DNA of 30,593 bases, taken from assembly GCA_947175845.1 (NCBI GenBank), contig CAMWOK010000003.1, positions 1 to 30,593 on the forward strand, written 5' to 3'. This stretch comes from an uncultured Lachnospiraceae bacterium (GTDB lineage Bacteria; Bacillota; Clostridia; Lachnospirales; Lachnospiraceae). Below the pieces are notes generated by a model. It had not been told where the DNA came from. It did not search any database and saw nothing but the letters and a program-made list of their open reading frames with translations. Below are positions 23,199-30,592 of this stretch, piece by piece. The translations under genes and the position numbers were made by a program. Each line of letters starts with the position of its first letter. The first letter of the stretch is position 1.

Positions 23199-23214
23199 AT
23201 CAAATTTTTTTGAT
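23199..23214. promoter_or_regulatory. ArsR operator at the ars promoter
   Basis: ATCAAATTTTTTTGAT, a palindrome starting right after the -10 of the arsR promoter, so bound ArsR would cover the start point. Its near copy is at 22824-22839. An adjoining 14-base perfect palindrome TATGATATATCATA (23214-23227) contains the -10. Confidence 0.75.
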
Positions 23215-23221
23215 ATGATAT

Positions 23222-23250
23222 ATCATAATCTATGGAGCCGGTTTTGTCAA
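23222..23250 (-). promoter_or_regulatory. Promoter of the ars operon
   Basis: On the minus strand TTGACA (23250-23245), 17 bases, TATGAT (23227-23222), eleven of twelve consensus bases. Confidence 0.85.
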
Positions 23251-23347
23251 CAGGCAGTTCAAACTTGTCTGTTCATACAGCTCAATGTGTCGGTTAATGC
23301 GCATTCACTGTACTGCGAAGCAGCAAATCCGGCGGGCATCAGCGCTG

Positions 23348-23376
23348 TTTACACGCTCCTGCAGTTGTGGTATGAT
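23348..23376 (+). promoter_or_regulatory. Promoter of the unknown gene at 23452
   Basis: TTTACA (23348-23353), 17 bases, TATGAT (23371-23376). The predicted start near 23383 leaves a 70-base leader and rules out coding use of the open frame upstream of it. Between this and the ars promoter, 23251-23347, I see nothing nameable. Confidence 0.65.
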
Positions 23377-23451
23377 GGGGAAAATAAAGCGAAAATCAGC
23401 CAATACATTTCATGGTGCAAGGGTGCCTTTGGCAGAAAGGCGGAGGATAAA

Positions 23452-23880
23452 ATGATACATGAGCGTTATACAGATACTGCAAAACGGATCACGAATAGTG
23501 AACAGCTGGAATTGACAGCTACCGGAGAAGTTTTGATCTATTGCGGAGATAAATGGCATGGAGAAGTCACGGTCAACTTACAGGGGAGAGAAGATCAATT
23601 TGAGGAATTAAAACAGGTGATTGTCTATATCGCTAAAAATCTCTGCAAAATAGATTTGACTGCGCAAAGATATAACGCTTTGTATGGAGATGGTAAATTC
23701 GCGTACAGCTATGAGGTGGCGTACATATGTTTAGAACCTTCAGATGAAATTTCCGTGCGATATTATGGCATGCAGGAGAATACGGAATTTGATGTGGTTT
23801 TTCAGTGTGCCAATGAGGAGTTCCGGCTTAAAAGTTTTGGGATGAGGAAGAACATACCGCCCGATTGGAACAGAGAATGA
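23452..23880 (+). CDS. Unknown 142-residue cytoplasmic protein
   Basis: I do not recognise this protein. It starts at ATG 23452, five bases after GGAGG (23442-23446). There is no signal peptide or membrane segment. The sequence alternates short beta-type stretches (EVLIYCGDKWHGEVTVNLQG, FAYSYEVAYICLEPSDEISV, EFDVVFQCANEEFRL) around one helix (QFEELKQVIVYIAKNLCKI), so a small alpha/beta or beta-sandwich domain is likely. It is alone behind its own promoter and converges with the XRE regulator gene 30 bases away. Such small acidic proteins include many immunity-type proteins, but no toxin gene is adjacent. Confidence 0.7.
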   Translation: MIHERYTDTAKRITNSEQLELTATGEVLIYCGDKWHGEVTVNLQGREDQFEELKQVIVYIAKNLCKIDLTAQRYNALYGDGKFAYSYEVAYICLEPSDEISVRYYGMQENTEFDVVFQCANEEFRLKSFGMRKNIPPDWNRE

Positions 23881-23910
23881 ACCCTAAATACATCTGCAGG
23901 GCACGCGTTG

Positions 23911-24375
23911 TTACCCTGACAGATTTATCATGGAAAGTATCTGCTTTTGCAGCGCCTCGACTGTTTCGACACGAACCCTTCCAATCGCTGCTCTCGCCCT
24001 CTCAAAATCAATATCGGGAAATAGATTTTCACATAAACTGTTGATTTCGGGGGATGCGCCCATCAGAGCAGTCACAAGAGAATTTGTGTCAAATTGCTTT
24101 AAAATTTCCTGCAGTTCTTTCCGGGGTACTGCAGATATCTGCTCAAAATCAGATATTTTTCGCGGAGGTATCACTGGCTCTAACAGTTCATTGATTGTGA
24201 TGCCGTACAGCTGGGAAAGTTTCAGTAAAATTTCCAGCTCGGGAAGCGTTGTACCGGTCTCCCATTTTGAGACTGCCTGTCTTGATATATCTAATTTGCC
24301 TGCCAAATCCTCCTGGGTATAATTGTGACTTTTGCGGAGGAATTGCAAGTATCCGGCTATTAAATTCAGGTTCAT
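23911..24375 (-). CDS. XRE-family helix-turn-helix regulator
   Basis: A 154-residue protein. Residues 5-62 are a Cro/C1-type helix-turn-helix: LRKSHNYTQEDLAGKLDISR, then QAVSKWETGTTLPELEILLK and LYGITINELLEP. The C-terminal 85 residues are helical and unassigned, with a run of acidic and hydrophobic residues that may serve dimerisation. AAGGAG is nine bases before the ATG. It is divergent from the methyltransferase/helicase operon and shares a 285-base intergenic region with it, so it could control that operon, itself, or the unknown convergent gene. Confidence 0.9.
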   Translation of the reverse strand: MNLNLIAGYLQFLRKSHNYTQEDLAGKLDISRQAVSKWETGTTLPELEILLKLSQLYGITINELLEPVIPPRKISDFEQISAVPRKELQEILKQFDTNSLVTALMGASPEINSLCENLFPDIDFERARAAIGRVRVETVEALQKQILSMINLSG

Positions 24376-24410
24376 AAAATCCCGCTCCTTTTTGTAATGT
24401 ACTTTCTATT

Positions 24411-24416
24411 ATTATA
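24411..24416 (-). promoter_or_regulatory. Possible -10 of the XRE regulator gene
   Basis: TATAAT on the minus strand, about 35 bases before the start codon, but only TTTTAT at the -35 position (17-base spacing), so the promoter is weak or needs help. Confidence 0.35.
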
Positions 24417-24550
24417 AGGCAGATGAAAAGAAAATAAAAGAATCGGATGCGCGCAAAAAAGCAACTGCTGGTTGCAGAAGATGGATTGCCCGTTGACTGT
24501 GAGTACGGCTTTACATGTCTGCTTCTCCGGCTGTACAGGGCAAAAAGGTA

Positions 24551-24579
24551 TTGATTAAAGAGGTCAAAATCGATACAAT
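24551..24579 (+). promoter_or_regulatory. Promoter of the methyltransferase/helicase operon
   Basis: TTGATT (24551-24556), 17 bases, TACAAT (24574-24579). The predicted start near 24586 leaves a 75-base leader. Upstream, 24420-24550, there is only a 35-codon open frame without a ribosome site. Confidence 0.6.
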
Positions 24580-24660
24580 AGAGATAAACAATCAAGATAG
24601 AAGTCTGGTTTCTGACTGAATAGAGTACTGGCTGTCTGGCTCATGGAAGGAGTGCCGCAT

Positions 24661-25254
24661 ATGAAAGAAGACAAAACAATCAGCTACTACAATACAAACG
24701 CAAAGGACTTTGCCTCCATGACTGTGTGTATTGATTTTCATGCCATGCAGAAAAAGTTCACGGACCTTCTGCCGCAGGATGCGCGCATCCTTGATTTTGG
24801 CTGCGGTTCAGGGCGTGATACGAAGTATTTTCTGTCGCAGGGATATCAGGTGGACGCGGTGGATGGCTCGACTGCAATGTGCAGGCTCGCGAGCGAATAT
24901 ACCGGGATTACAGTCAAACATATGTTTTTCGAGGAGCTGGCACAGGTTGAGATGTACGATGGAATCTGGGCCTGTTCCTCGATACTGCATCTGCCGCGAA
25001 GGCAGCTTGCCGATGTGATGAATAAAATGGCGGCTGCCTTGAAAGAGAAAGGTGTCATCTATACCTCATTTAAGTATGGAACCTTCGCAGGGGAGAGAAA
25101 CGGACGCTACTTTACGGATATGACGCAGGACACGTTTGCGGCGTTCATTGCGGAGATCGATCCTGTCACGATAGAGGAACAGTGGGTTACTTTTGATGCA
25201 AGACCTGAAAGAAAGGAAGAAAAATGGCTCAACATAATTTTGCGGAAGAAATAA
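24661..25254 (+). CDS. Class I SAM-dependent methyltransferase
   Basis: A 197-residue methyltransferase. ILDFGCGSGRDTKYFLSQGY near residues 44-63 is motif I with the SAM-binding glycines, VDAVDGSTAMC gives the acidic post-I residue, and GIWACSSILHLPRRQ is the motif IV region. It lacks an NPPY/DPPY-type catalytic tetrad, so it is more like small-molecule or protein methyltransferases (Methyltransf_11/25) than a DNA-modifying enzyme. AAGGAG (24646-24651) supports ATG 24661 over 24643. Its last 31 bases overlap the helicase gene, so the two products are made together. What it methylates is unknown. Confidence 0.9.
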   Translation: MKEDKTISYYNTNAKDFASMTVCIDFHAMQKKFTDLLPQDARILDFGCGSGRDTKYFLSQGYQVDAVDGSTAMCRLASEYTGITVKHMFFEELAQVEMYDGIWACSSILHLPRRQLADVMNKMAAALKEKGVIYTSFKYGTFAGERNGRYFTDMTQDTFAAFIAEIDPVTIEEQWVTFDARPERKEEKWLNIILRKK

Positions 25255-27728
25255 ACCTGGCGGATGAACGGCTTCAGATTAACAATGTGGTGATTGCGCC
25301 GACAGATGTGATGACCGGGGATCGGAACCAGAGCCGCTTTCTCTATTATCAGCTCAAGATGAGCATGATGAAGGCCAAAGGGACGGACATTATTGTGTCG
25401 TTTCTGATGGAGTCCGGTGTCAGAATGATTTTGCAGGACCTGAAAAATGCTCTGGACAGGGGCGTTTCAGTGAGGATTCTGACAGGAAATTATCTGGGAA
25501 TTACACAGCCATCCGCACTTTACCTGCTCAAGAAAGAGCTGGGAGACCGCGTTGATCTGCGGTTTTACAACGATAAGGAACGCTCCTTTCATCCGAAGGC
25601 ATACATCTTTCATTATGACAAAAACAGTGAGATATTTATTGGCTCCTCGAATATTTCAAAAAGTGCACTGACTTCGGGAATCGAGTGGAATTACCGGTTT
25701 AACAGCCTGGCGGATAACAAGAATTATCAACTGTTTTATCATACCTTTGAAGAGCTGTTTTTCCATCATTCTATCGTGATTGATGACGCGGAACTGCACC
25801 GATATTCAAAAAACTGGCACAGGCCGGCGGTCGCAAAGGATCTGGCAAAGTATGATGCCCTTGAGGAGGCGGACACAAAAGTTGAGGCGCTGTTCCAGCC
25901 GAGAGGGGCGCAGATAGAGGCACTGTATGCACTGGAGGACAGCAGGGCAGAAGGCGCGGTAAAAGGGCTTGTCCAGGCGGCGACAGGGGTTGGGAAAACC
26001 TATCTTGCGGCGTTTGATTCCGCGAAGTACAAAAAGGTGCTGTTTGTGGCGCACAGGGAGGAGATATTAAAGCAGGCGGCGGTCTCATTTCGAAATGTGC
26101 GCGCATCGGATGACTACGGGTTCTTTTACGGGAAGCGCAAGGATGTGAATAAATCTGTTATCTTTGCGTCTGTCGCGACGCTGGGAAGAGCGGAGTATCT
26201 GAGAAAAGAGTATTTTCCCGAGGATTATTTTGACTACATTGTCATTGATGAGTTTCACCATGCTGTCAACGAGCAGTATAGAAAAATTGCATCCTATTTC
26301 AAGCCGCAGTTTCTGCTCGGGCTGACAGCGACGCCGGAGCGCATGGATGGGAAAAATATCTATGAACTCTGCGATTACAATGTCCCGTATGAGATCTCGC
26401 TGAAGGAGGCGGTCAACAAAGGGATGCTGGTGCCGTTTCACTATTACGGAATCTACGATGAGACGGACTATGCAGGGCTTCGTCTTGTAAAAGGGAAATA
26501 TGACGAGAGAGAGCTGACGGACATCTATAAGAATAATGTCAGGCGGTATGATTTGATATACAAGCATTACATAAAATACCGTTCAAAGAGGGCGCTGGGA
26601 TTCTGCTGTTCGAGACAGCACGCGGAAAAAATGGCGGAGGAATTTTGCAGAAGGGGAATTGCGTCGGTGGCTGTGTACAGCAATGGAGACGGCGAATTTT
26701 CTGAGGACAGAGAGAAAGCGATTGAAAAATTAAAAAACATGGAAGTGAACGTGATCTTTTCTGTAGATATGTTTAATGAAGGAGTGGACATTGCCGCGCT
26801 CGACCTGGTGATGTTTTTGCGGCCCACGGAATCGCCGATTGTGTTTCTGCAGCAGCTGGGACGGGGACTTCGCACCTGCAAGGGAAAAGAATATCTCAAC
26901 GTTCTGGATTTTATCGGAAATTATGAGAAAGCAGGGAGGGCGCCGCTGCTGCTTGGTGGAGATAAATCACTTTGCAAAAAGGGCAGTGGCAGCGGTGCGG
27001 ATATGGAGTATCCGGATGACTGCATTGTCGATTTCGACGTGCGGCTGATCGATTTATTTCAGGAACTCGATAGGAAGTCCCTCACGATAAAGGAGCGAAT
27101 CAACCGGGAATACTATCGTGTAAAAGAGCTGCTTGATGGCAGGACGCCGACCAGAATGGAACTGTTTACTTATATGGAGGATGAGGTATACCAGTACTGT
27201 GTGGGACATGCCAAGGAAAATCCTTTCCGGCATTATCTTGAATACCTGCATGATTTCGGGGATTTGTCTGAGGAGGAGGAAGCGTTATATGGCGGGGCTG
27301 GCAGGGAGTTTCTGGCGCTGATTGAGACGACGGACATGACAAAGGTGTATAAGATGCCCATTTTGTATTGTTTTTACAATGACGGAACAGTCCGTCTGGA
27401 AGTGACGGAGGAGGAAGTTCTCACCTGCTGGAAAGATTTTTTTGACAAAAATAAGAACTGGCGCGATTTTTCAGACAGCATTACCTATGAGACGTACAAG
27501 GCCATGACGGACAGGCAGCATCTGACCAGGGCAAAGACCATGCCGATCAGATTCCTTAAGGCGTCCGGCAAAGGATTTTTCGTTGAGAAAGAAGGCTGTG
27601 CGCTGGCGATCAGGGAGGATCTGAGGGATGCTGTCAAAAGTCATGCATTCACTGTCCACATGAAAGATATTCTCGACTACCGGACAATGGAGTACTACCG
27701 CAGGCGGTACGCTGCAGCACTTGTGTGA
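25224..27728 (+). CDS. PLD-nuclease/SF2-helicase fusion protein
   Basis: An 834-residue protein in three parts. Residues about 40-170 form a phospholipase D-type nuclease domain with SFHPKAYIFHYD near 121 and IFIGSSNISKSAL near 137, the single HxK/GSxN half-site usual in helicase-linked PLD domains. Residues about 225-590 are a superfamily 2 helicase: Walker A AATGVGKTYLAAF near 252, DEFHH (a DEAH variant) near 342, LTATPERMDG near 367, then VDMFNEGVDIAALDLVMF and QLGRGLRT in the second RecA domain. The last 240 residues are unassigned and shorter than the DUF3427 tail of longer relatives. ATG 25224 has AAGGAAG upstream. Such fusions are expected to translocate on and cut DNA; the overlap with a methyltransferase invites comparison with defence systems, but no specificity subunit is seen. 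Confidence 0.88.
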   Translation: MAQHNFAEEINLADERLQINNVVIAPTDVMTGDRNQSRFLYYQLKMSMMKAKGTDIIVSFLMESGVRMILQDLKNALDRGVSVRILTGNYLGITQPSALYLLKKELGDRVDLRFYNDKERSFHPKAYIFHYDKNSEIFIGSSNISKSALTSGIEWNYRFNSLADNKNYQLFYHTFEELFFHHSIVIDDAELHRYSKNWHRPAVAKDLAKYDALEEADTKVEALFQPRGAQIEALYALEDSRAEGAVKGLVQAATGVGKTYLAAFDSAKYKKVLFVAHREEILKQAAVSFRNVRASDDYGFFYGKRKDVNKSVIFASVATLGRAEYLRKEYFPEDYFDYIVIDEFHHAVNEQYRKIASYFKPQFLLGLTATPERMDGKNIYELCDYNVPYEISLKEAVNKGMLVPFHYYGIYDETDYAGLRLVKGKYDERELTDIYKNNVRRYDLIYKHYIKYRSKRALGFCCSRQHAEKMAEEFCRRGIASVAVYSNGDGEFSEDREKAIEKLKNMEVNVIFSVDMFNEGVDIAALDLVMFLRPTESPIVFLQQLGRGLRTCKGKEYLNVLDFIGNYEKAGRAPLLLGGDKSLCKKGSGSGADMEYPDDCIVDFDVRLIDLFQELDRKSLTIKERINREYYRVKELLDGRTPTRMELFTYMEDEVYQYCVGHAKENPFRHYLEYLHDFGDLSEEEEALYGGAGREFLALIETTDMTKVYKMPILYCFYNDGTVRLEVTEEEVLTCWKDFFDKNKNWRDFSDSITYETYKAMTDRQHLTRAKTMPIRFLKASGKGFFVEKEGCALAIREDLRDAVKSHAFTVHMKDILDYRTMEYYRRRYAAALV

Positions 27729-27754
27729 AGTCTCTGCTCCAAAGTGCGTATAAA

Positions 27755-28459
27755 TCAGTCATACTCTGAACAGATAAACCGAAAATCCTCCGATTTGCGC
27801 AGCCTGTCCAAAGCCTGTTCCCGAATGCGTTCCACCATGATATCCACGGCGTACTGGAAGAAATCGGTCTCGCCGTCGCGGGCGCAGTTGATCAGCACGC
27901 AAAAGGCGTCATTGTCTCCGTAGAGGAAGTCGCCCGGGTAGTTTCCGGGATTGTCGGCGCTGTCATCATATACGGGTTCGACGGCCTCCTTCTGCGCCGG
28001 CGTGGCGAGCAGCGCGTGAAAATCCATGCCTTCGCTGTCGTTGCAGTACTCGATAAAGAGTCTTGCGGCAACGTCCTCAAATCCGGCAATTTTCTCGATA
28101 ATCTGGTCTGCATTTCTGACCGCAAAGTCTCTGATTTCCTGTCTGGCGTGCTCTGCGTCCGCAAAGTGGATGTACAGCAGTGCTTCCTGGTGGTCAATAT
28201 CGGCAGTGATTTTTTGCAGTTGTCCCTGTGCATCATAGAAGGCGCGCAGGGTGTCCATGTCGATAAAGGCATGCCCTATATCCCCGAAGAGTCTGATTTG
28301 CTGCCAGCCCTCCAATGTGGGAACCCAGTATGACAGAATGCGGTACTGGGTGTCATTTTCAAGACAAATCACCTCGTCTGAAGCGTCATTTTCATCGAAC
28401 TCTTGAACAGGGTAGATGCCTTTCTGATAGAAAAGTGGAATATCGTACATATCTTCCAT
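27755..28459 (-). CDS. Unknown acidic 234-residue protein
   Basis: I do not recognise it. It is acidic, aromatic-rich and without a signal peptide or membrane segment. Notable stretches are YRILSYWVPTLEGWQQIRLF near residue 40, FGDIGHAFIDMDTLRAFYD near 58 and the C-terminal helix MVERIREQALDRLRKSEDFR. The open frame begins with GTG at 28492, but the predicted transcription start is near 28494 and a GAGGGA ribosome site sits seven bases before ATG 28459, so the shorter form is chosen. It converges with the helicase gene, 26 bases apart, without a visible terminator. It has its own promoter and stands alone. Confidence 0.72.
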   Translation of the reverse strand: MEDMYDIPLFYQKGIYPVQEFDENDASDEVICLENDTQYRILSYWVPTLEGWQQIRLFGDIGHAFIDMDTLRAFYDAQGQLQKITADIDHQEALLYIHFADAEHARQEIRDFAVRNADQIIEKIAGFEDVAARLFIEYCNDSEGMDFHALLATPAQKEAVEPVYDDSADNPGNYPGDFLYGDNDAFCVLINCARDGETDFFQYAVDIMVERIREQALDRLRKSEDFRFICSEYD

Positions 28460-28500
28460 TGTAAATCCCTCGCTTTTGAGATAGTTTCTCACATAAACTC

Positions 28501-28529
28501 ATTGTAACACAAAACAATCTGGGCTGCAA
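28501..28529 (-). promoter_or_regulatory. Promoter of the unknown acidic protein gene
   Basis: On the minus strand TTGCAG (28529-28524), 17 bases, TACAAT (28506-28501). Confidence 0.6.
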
Positions 28530-28610
28530 TCAATGCAGTGCAGATGCAGTAAAAAACGTTTTGTTAAAATTGAATAAGTTTTGTTTATAAATATATAAAA
28601 TATAACGAAA

Positions 28611-28709
28611 CGTATTTATTCAAGAAAAATGTATTGCAAAATCAATAAAAATCATTATAATTTAGGTATAGCTGAACTATTTTAGTATTTATAAAAATAA
28701 ATAAATACG
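28611..28709. repeat. Ten-base inverted repeat flanking the arabinofuranosidase promoter
   Basis: CGTATTTATT (28611-28620) and its exact complement AATAAATACG (28700-28709) lie on either side of the promoter at 28634-28661, 79 bases apart. They could be paired half-sites for a looping regulator; in such AT-rich DNA chance is also possible. Confidence 0.4.
28634..28661 (+). promoter_or_regulatory. Promoter of the arabinofuranosidase gene
   Basis: TTGCAA (28634-28639), 16 bases, TATAAT (28656-28661). The start near 28668 leaves a leader of about 110 bases. Confidence 0.65.
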
Positions 28710-28779
28710 AACAGTGCGGCACAATAAAGTAAAGTCGGGACCGATCAATCATTTAACAGAAACAGGAGGGGTTATTGAA

Positions 28780-30285
28780 ATGGCAAAACTTTACATCGAC
28801 GAGACGAAGAGACTGGGGCATATCAACGCGGAGCTGTACGGCAATTTTTCCGAGCATCTCGGCCGCTGCATCTATGAAGGGCTCTATGTGGGCGAGGACT
28901 CCGAGATCCCCAACACAAAAGGGATGCGCAATGATGTCGTGTCGGCGCTCCGCGAGATGAAACTTCCGGTGCTGCGCTGGCCGGGCGGATGCTTTGCGGA
29001 CGAGTATCACTGGATGGACGGCATTGGTCCGAAGGAGTCCAGAAAGAAGATGATTAACACACACTGGGGCGGTGTGGTTGAGGATAACAGCTTTGGCACA
29101 CACGAGTTTTTTGAGCTGTGTGAGCAGATCGGGTGCAAGACCTACATCAACGGCAATGTCGGGAGCGGAACCGTGCAGGAGATGTCGGAGTGGGTCGAGT
29201 ACATGACGTTTGACGGCGTCTCCCCCATGGCGGAGCTCAGGAAAAAGAACGGCCATGAACAGCCGTGGAAAGTCGATTATTTTGGTGTGGGCAATGAGAA
29301 CTGGGGATGCGGCGGCAATATGACGCCGGGGTACTATGCAAACCTTTACAGAAGATATCAGACCTATGTCAGAAATTACAGGAAGGATGAGAATATTTTC
29401 AAAATCTGCGGAGGCCCGAATGTGGATGACACCTACTGGACAGAGGAGGTGCTGAAAACCTGTTTTGAAAATGCGCCGGAAGGGGCACATGGATTTATGG
29501 ATGGACTGTCCATGCACTATTACGTGCATCCCGAGGGATGGGACACGAAGGGAAGTGCCACGGAATTTGACGAGAAGGCATGGTACAAAACGCTGTGGAA
29601 AGCCCTCCATATCGAAGATTTAATCAAGATGCACACCGCGATTATGGACAAGTACGACCCCGAAAAGAAGATTGGTTTGATCTGTGACGAGTGGGGCACC
29701 TGGTTTACCTGTGAACCCGGCACAAATCCAGGATTTCTGTACCAGCAGAGCACCATGCGCGACGCGCTTGTGGCAGGGCTTTCCCTGAATGTGTTCAACA
29801 GGCACTGCGACCGCGTGAAGATGGCAAATATTGCGCAGCTTATCAATGTGCTCCAGGCGGTCATTCTCACAGACGGTCCCCGGATGCTGCGCACACCGAC
29901 GTATCATGTGTTCCATATGTACAAGTATCATCAGGACGCGGAGCTGGTGGAAAGCCATATCGACGGCACGAGAAGGATTGGCGAGGAGGAAGGCTTCATG
30001 GTTCCAAATCTTCAGGAGTCCGTTTCTGTGGACAAGGATGGTGTGATAACCATCACGCTCAACAACCTGTCCGTGACGGACAGCGAGGAGATGGAGATTT
30101 GCTTTATGGAGCTTCACCCAGGTGATGTGACGGCGGCAGTTCTCACCAACAAGATGGATGCCTGCAACACCTTTGACAACCCGGACAACGTGAAGGAGGA
30201 AGCGTTCAGCGACTTCCAGATAACTGACAGAGGTGTCACATTTACAATGCCGGCGTGCAGTGTCGTACAGTTCCGCGTAAAGTAG
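28780..30285 (+). CDS. abfA: GH51 alpha-L-arabinofuranosidase, intracellular
   Basis: A 501-residue glycoside hydrolase family 51 enzyme, the usual length, without a signal peptide. The N-terminus INAELYGNFSEHLGRCIYEG and LPVLRWPGGCFADEYHW are family hallmarks. The acid/base Glu173 is in VGNENWGCGG and the nucleophile Glu304 in LICDEWGTWF. The C-terminal beta-sandwich ends near SVVQFRVK. It removes terminal arabinofuranose from arabino-oligosaccharides taken into the cell. AGGAGGGG lies eight bases before ATG 28780; an earlier in-frame start at 28714 has no ribosome site. No arabinose transporter or regulator is adjacent in the window. It may be cotranscribed with the small gene that follows. 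Confidence 0.95.
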   Translation: MAKLYIDETKRLGHINAELYGNFSEHLGRCIYEGLYVGEDSEIPNTKGMRNDVVSALREMKLPVLRWPGGCFADEYHWMDGIGPKESRKKMINTHWGGVVEDNSFGTHEFFELCEQIGCKTYINGNVGSGTVQEMSEWVEYMTFDGVSPMAELRKKNGHEQPWKVDYFGVGNENWGCGGNMTPGYYANLYRRYQTYVRNYRKDENIFKICGGPNVDDTYWTEEVLKTCFENAPEGAHGFMDGLSMHYYVHPEGWDTKGSATEFDEKAWYKTLWKALHIEDLIKMHTAIMDKYDPEKKIGLICDEWGTWFTCEPGTNPGFLYQQSTMRDALVAGLSLNVFNRHCDRVKMANIAQLINVLQAVILTDGPRMLRTPTYHVFHMYKYHQDAELVESHIDGTRRIGEEEGFMVPNLQESVSVDKDGVITITLNNLSVTDSEEMEICFMELHPGDVTAAVLTNKMDACNTFDNPDNVKEEAFSDFQITDRGVTFTMPACSVVQFRVK

Positions 30286-30325
30286 GAATGTTTTATCACA
30301 GAGACAGAACATGGAGGGACAGAGC

Positions 30326-30592
30326 TTGGAGAGGGAGATATCAGACACAAAAAAACACTGTCGAAAATGTCTTCTGCGCGATATGGACAGGGAAGCCTAC
30401 ATGGATACTCTATACGATTACATCCAGAGACTGGATGAACATATCAAGGCAGACGAGGCGCTCTATGAGGAGCGCCTGTCTGTCTGTAAGGCGTGTGATT
30501 ATCTTGACGGCGGCATGTGCAGGGCGTGCGGGTGCTTTGTGGAACTGCGGGCAGTGATAAAGGACAATGTATGTTCTTATCAAAAATGGTAA
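30326..30592 (+). CDS. DUF6171 family small cysteine-rich protein
   Basis: About 88 residues with two cysteine groups: CRKCLLRDM near the N-terminus, then CKACDYLDGGMCRACGCF and a final cysteine near the end. That is seven or so cysteines able to bind zinc or a cluster. The pattern, with an intervening helix LYDYIQRLDEHIKADEALYE, is that of DUF6171, common in Lachnospiraceae and of unknown function. GGAGGG (30313-30318) is seven bases before a TTG at 30326; the in-frame ATG at 30311 lacks a ribosome site but cannot be excluded. The stop codon is one base from the window end, 40 bases after the arabinofuranosidase gene. Confidence 0.8.
   Translation: MEREISDTKKHCRKCLLRDMDREAYMDTLYDYIQRLDEHIKADEALYEERLSVCKACDYLDGGMCRACGCFVELRAVIKDNVCSYQKW

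Larger units (their letters stand above)
28460..28779. other. AT-rich divergent intergenic region
   Basis: 320 bases between the unknown acidic protein (leftward) and the arabinofuranosidase (rightward). It holds a promoter for each gene, a ten-base palindrome AAAACGTTTT (28553-28562) and a separated inverted repeat around the rightward promoter. From 28560 to 28715 it is very AT-rich. Confidence 0.7.

Noticed and set aside
23167..23451. N-terminal extension of the unknown gene at 23452
   Set aside because: It runs through the ars promoter and operator and starts upstream of the gene's own promoter.
23897..23918. Hairpin CAGGG/CCCTG between two convergent genes as a terminator
   Set aside because: Only five base pairs with a twelve-base loop and no T-run.
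24447..24554. 35-codon open frame upstream of the methyltransferase promoter
   Set aside because: No ribosome-binding site and no recognisable content; could be a gene relic but the sequence does not support it.
24661..27728. Classical restriction-modification system
   Set aside because: The methyltransferase lacks DNA-methylase motifs and there is no specificity subunit; kept only as a candidate defence or DNA-processing pair.
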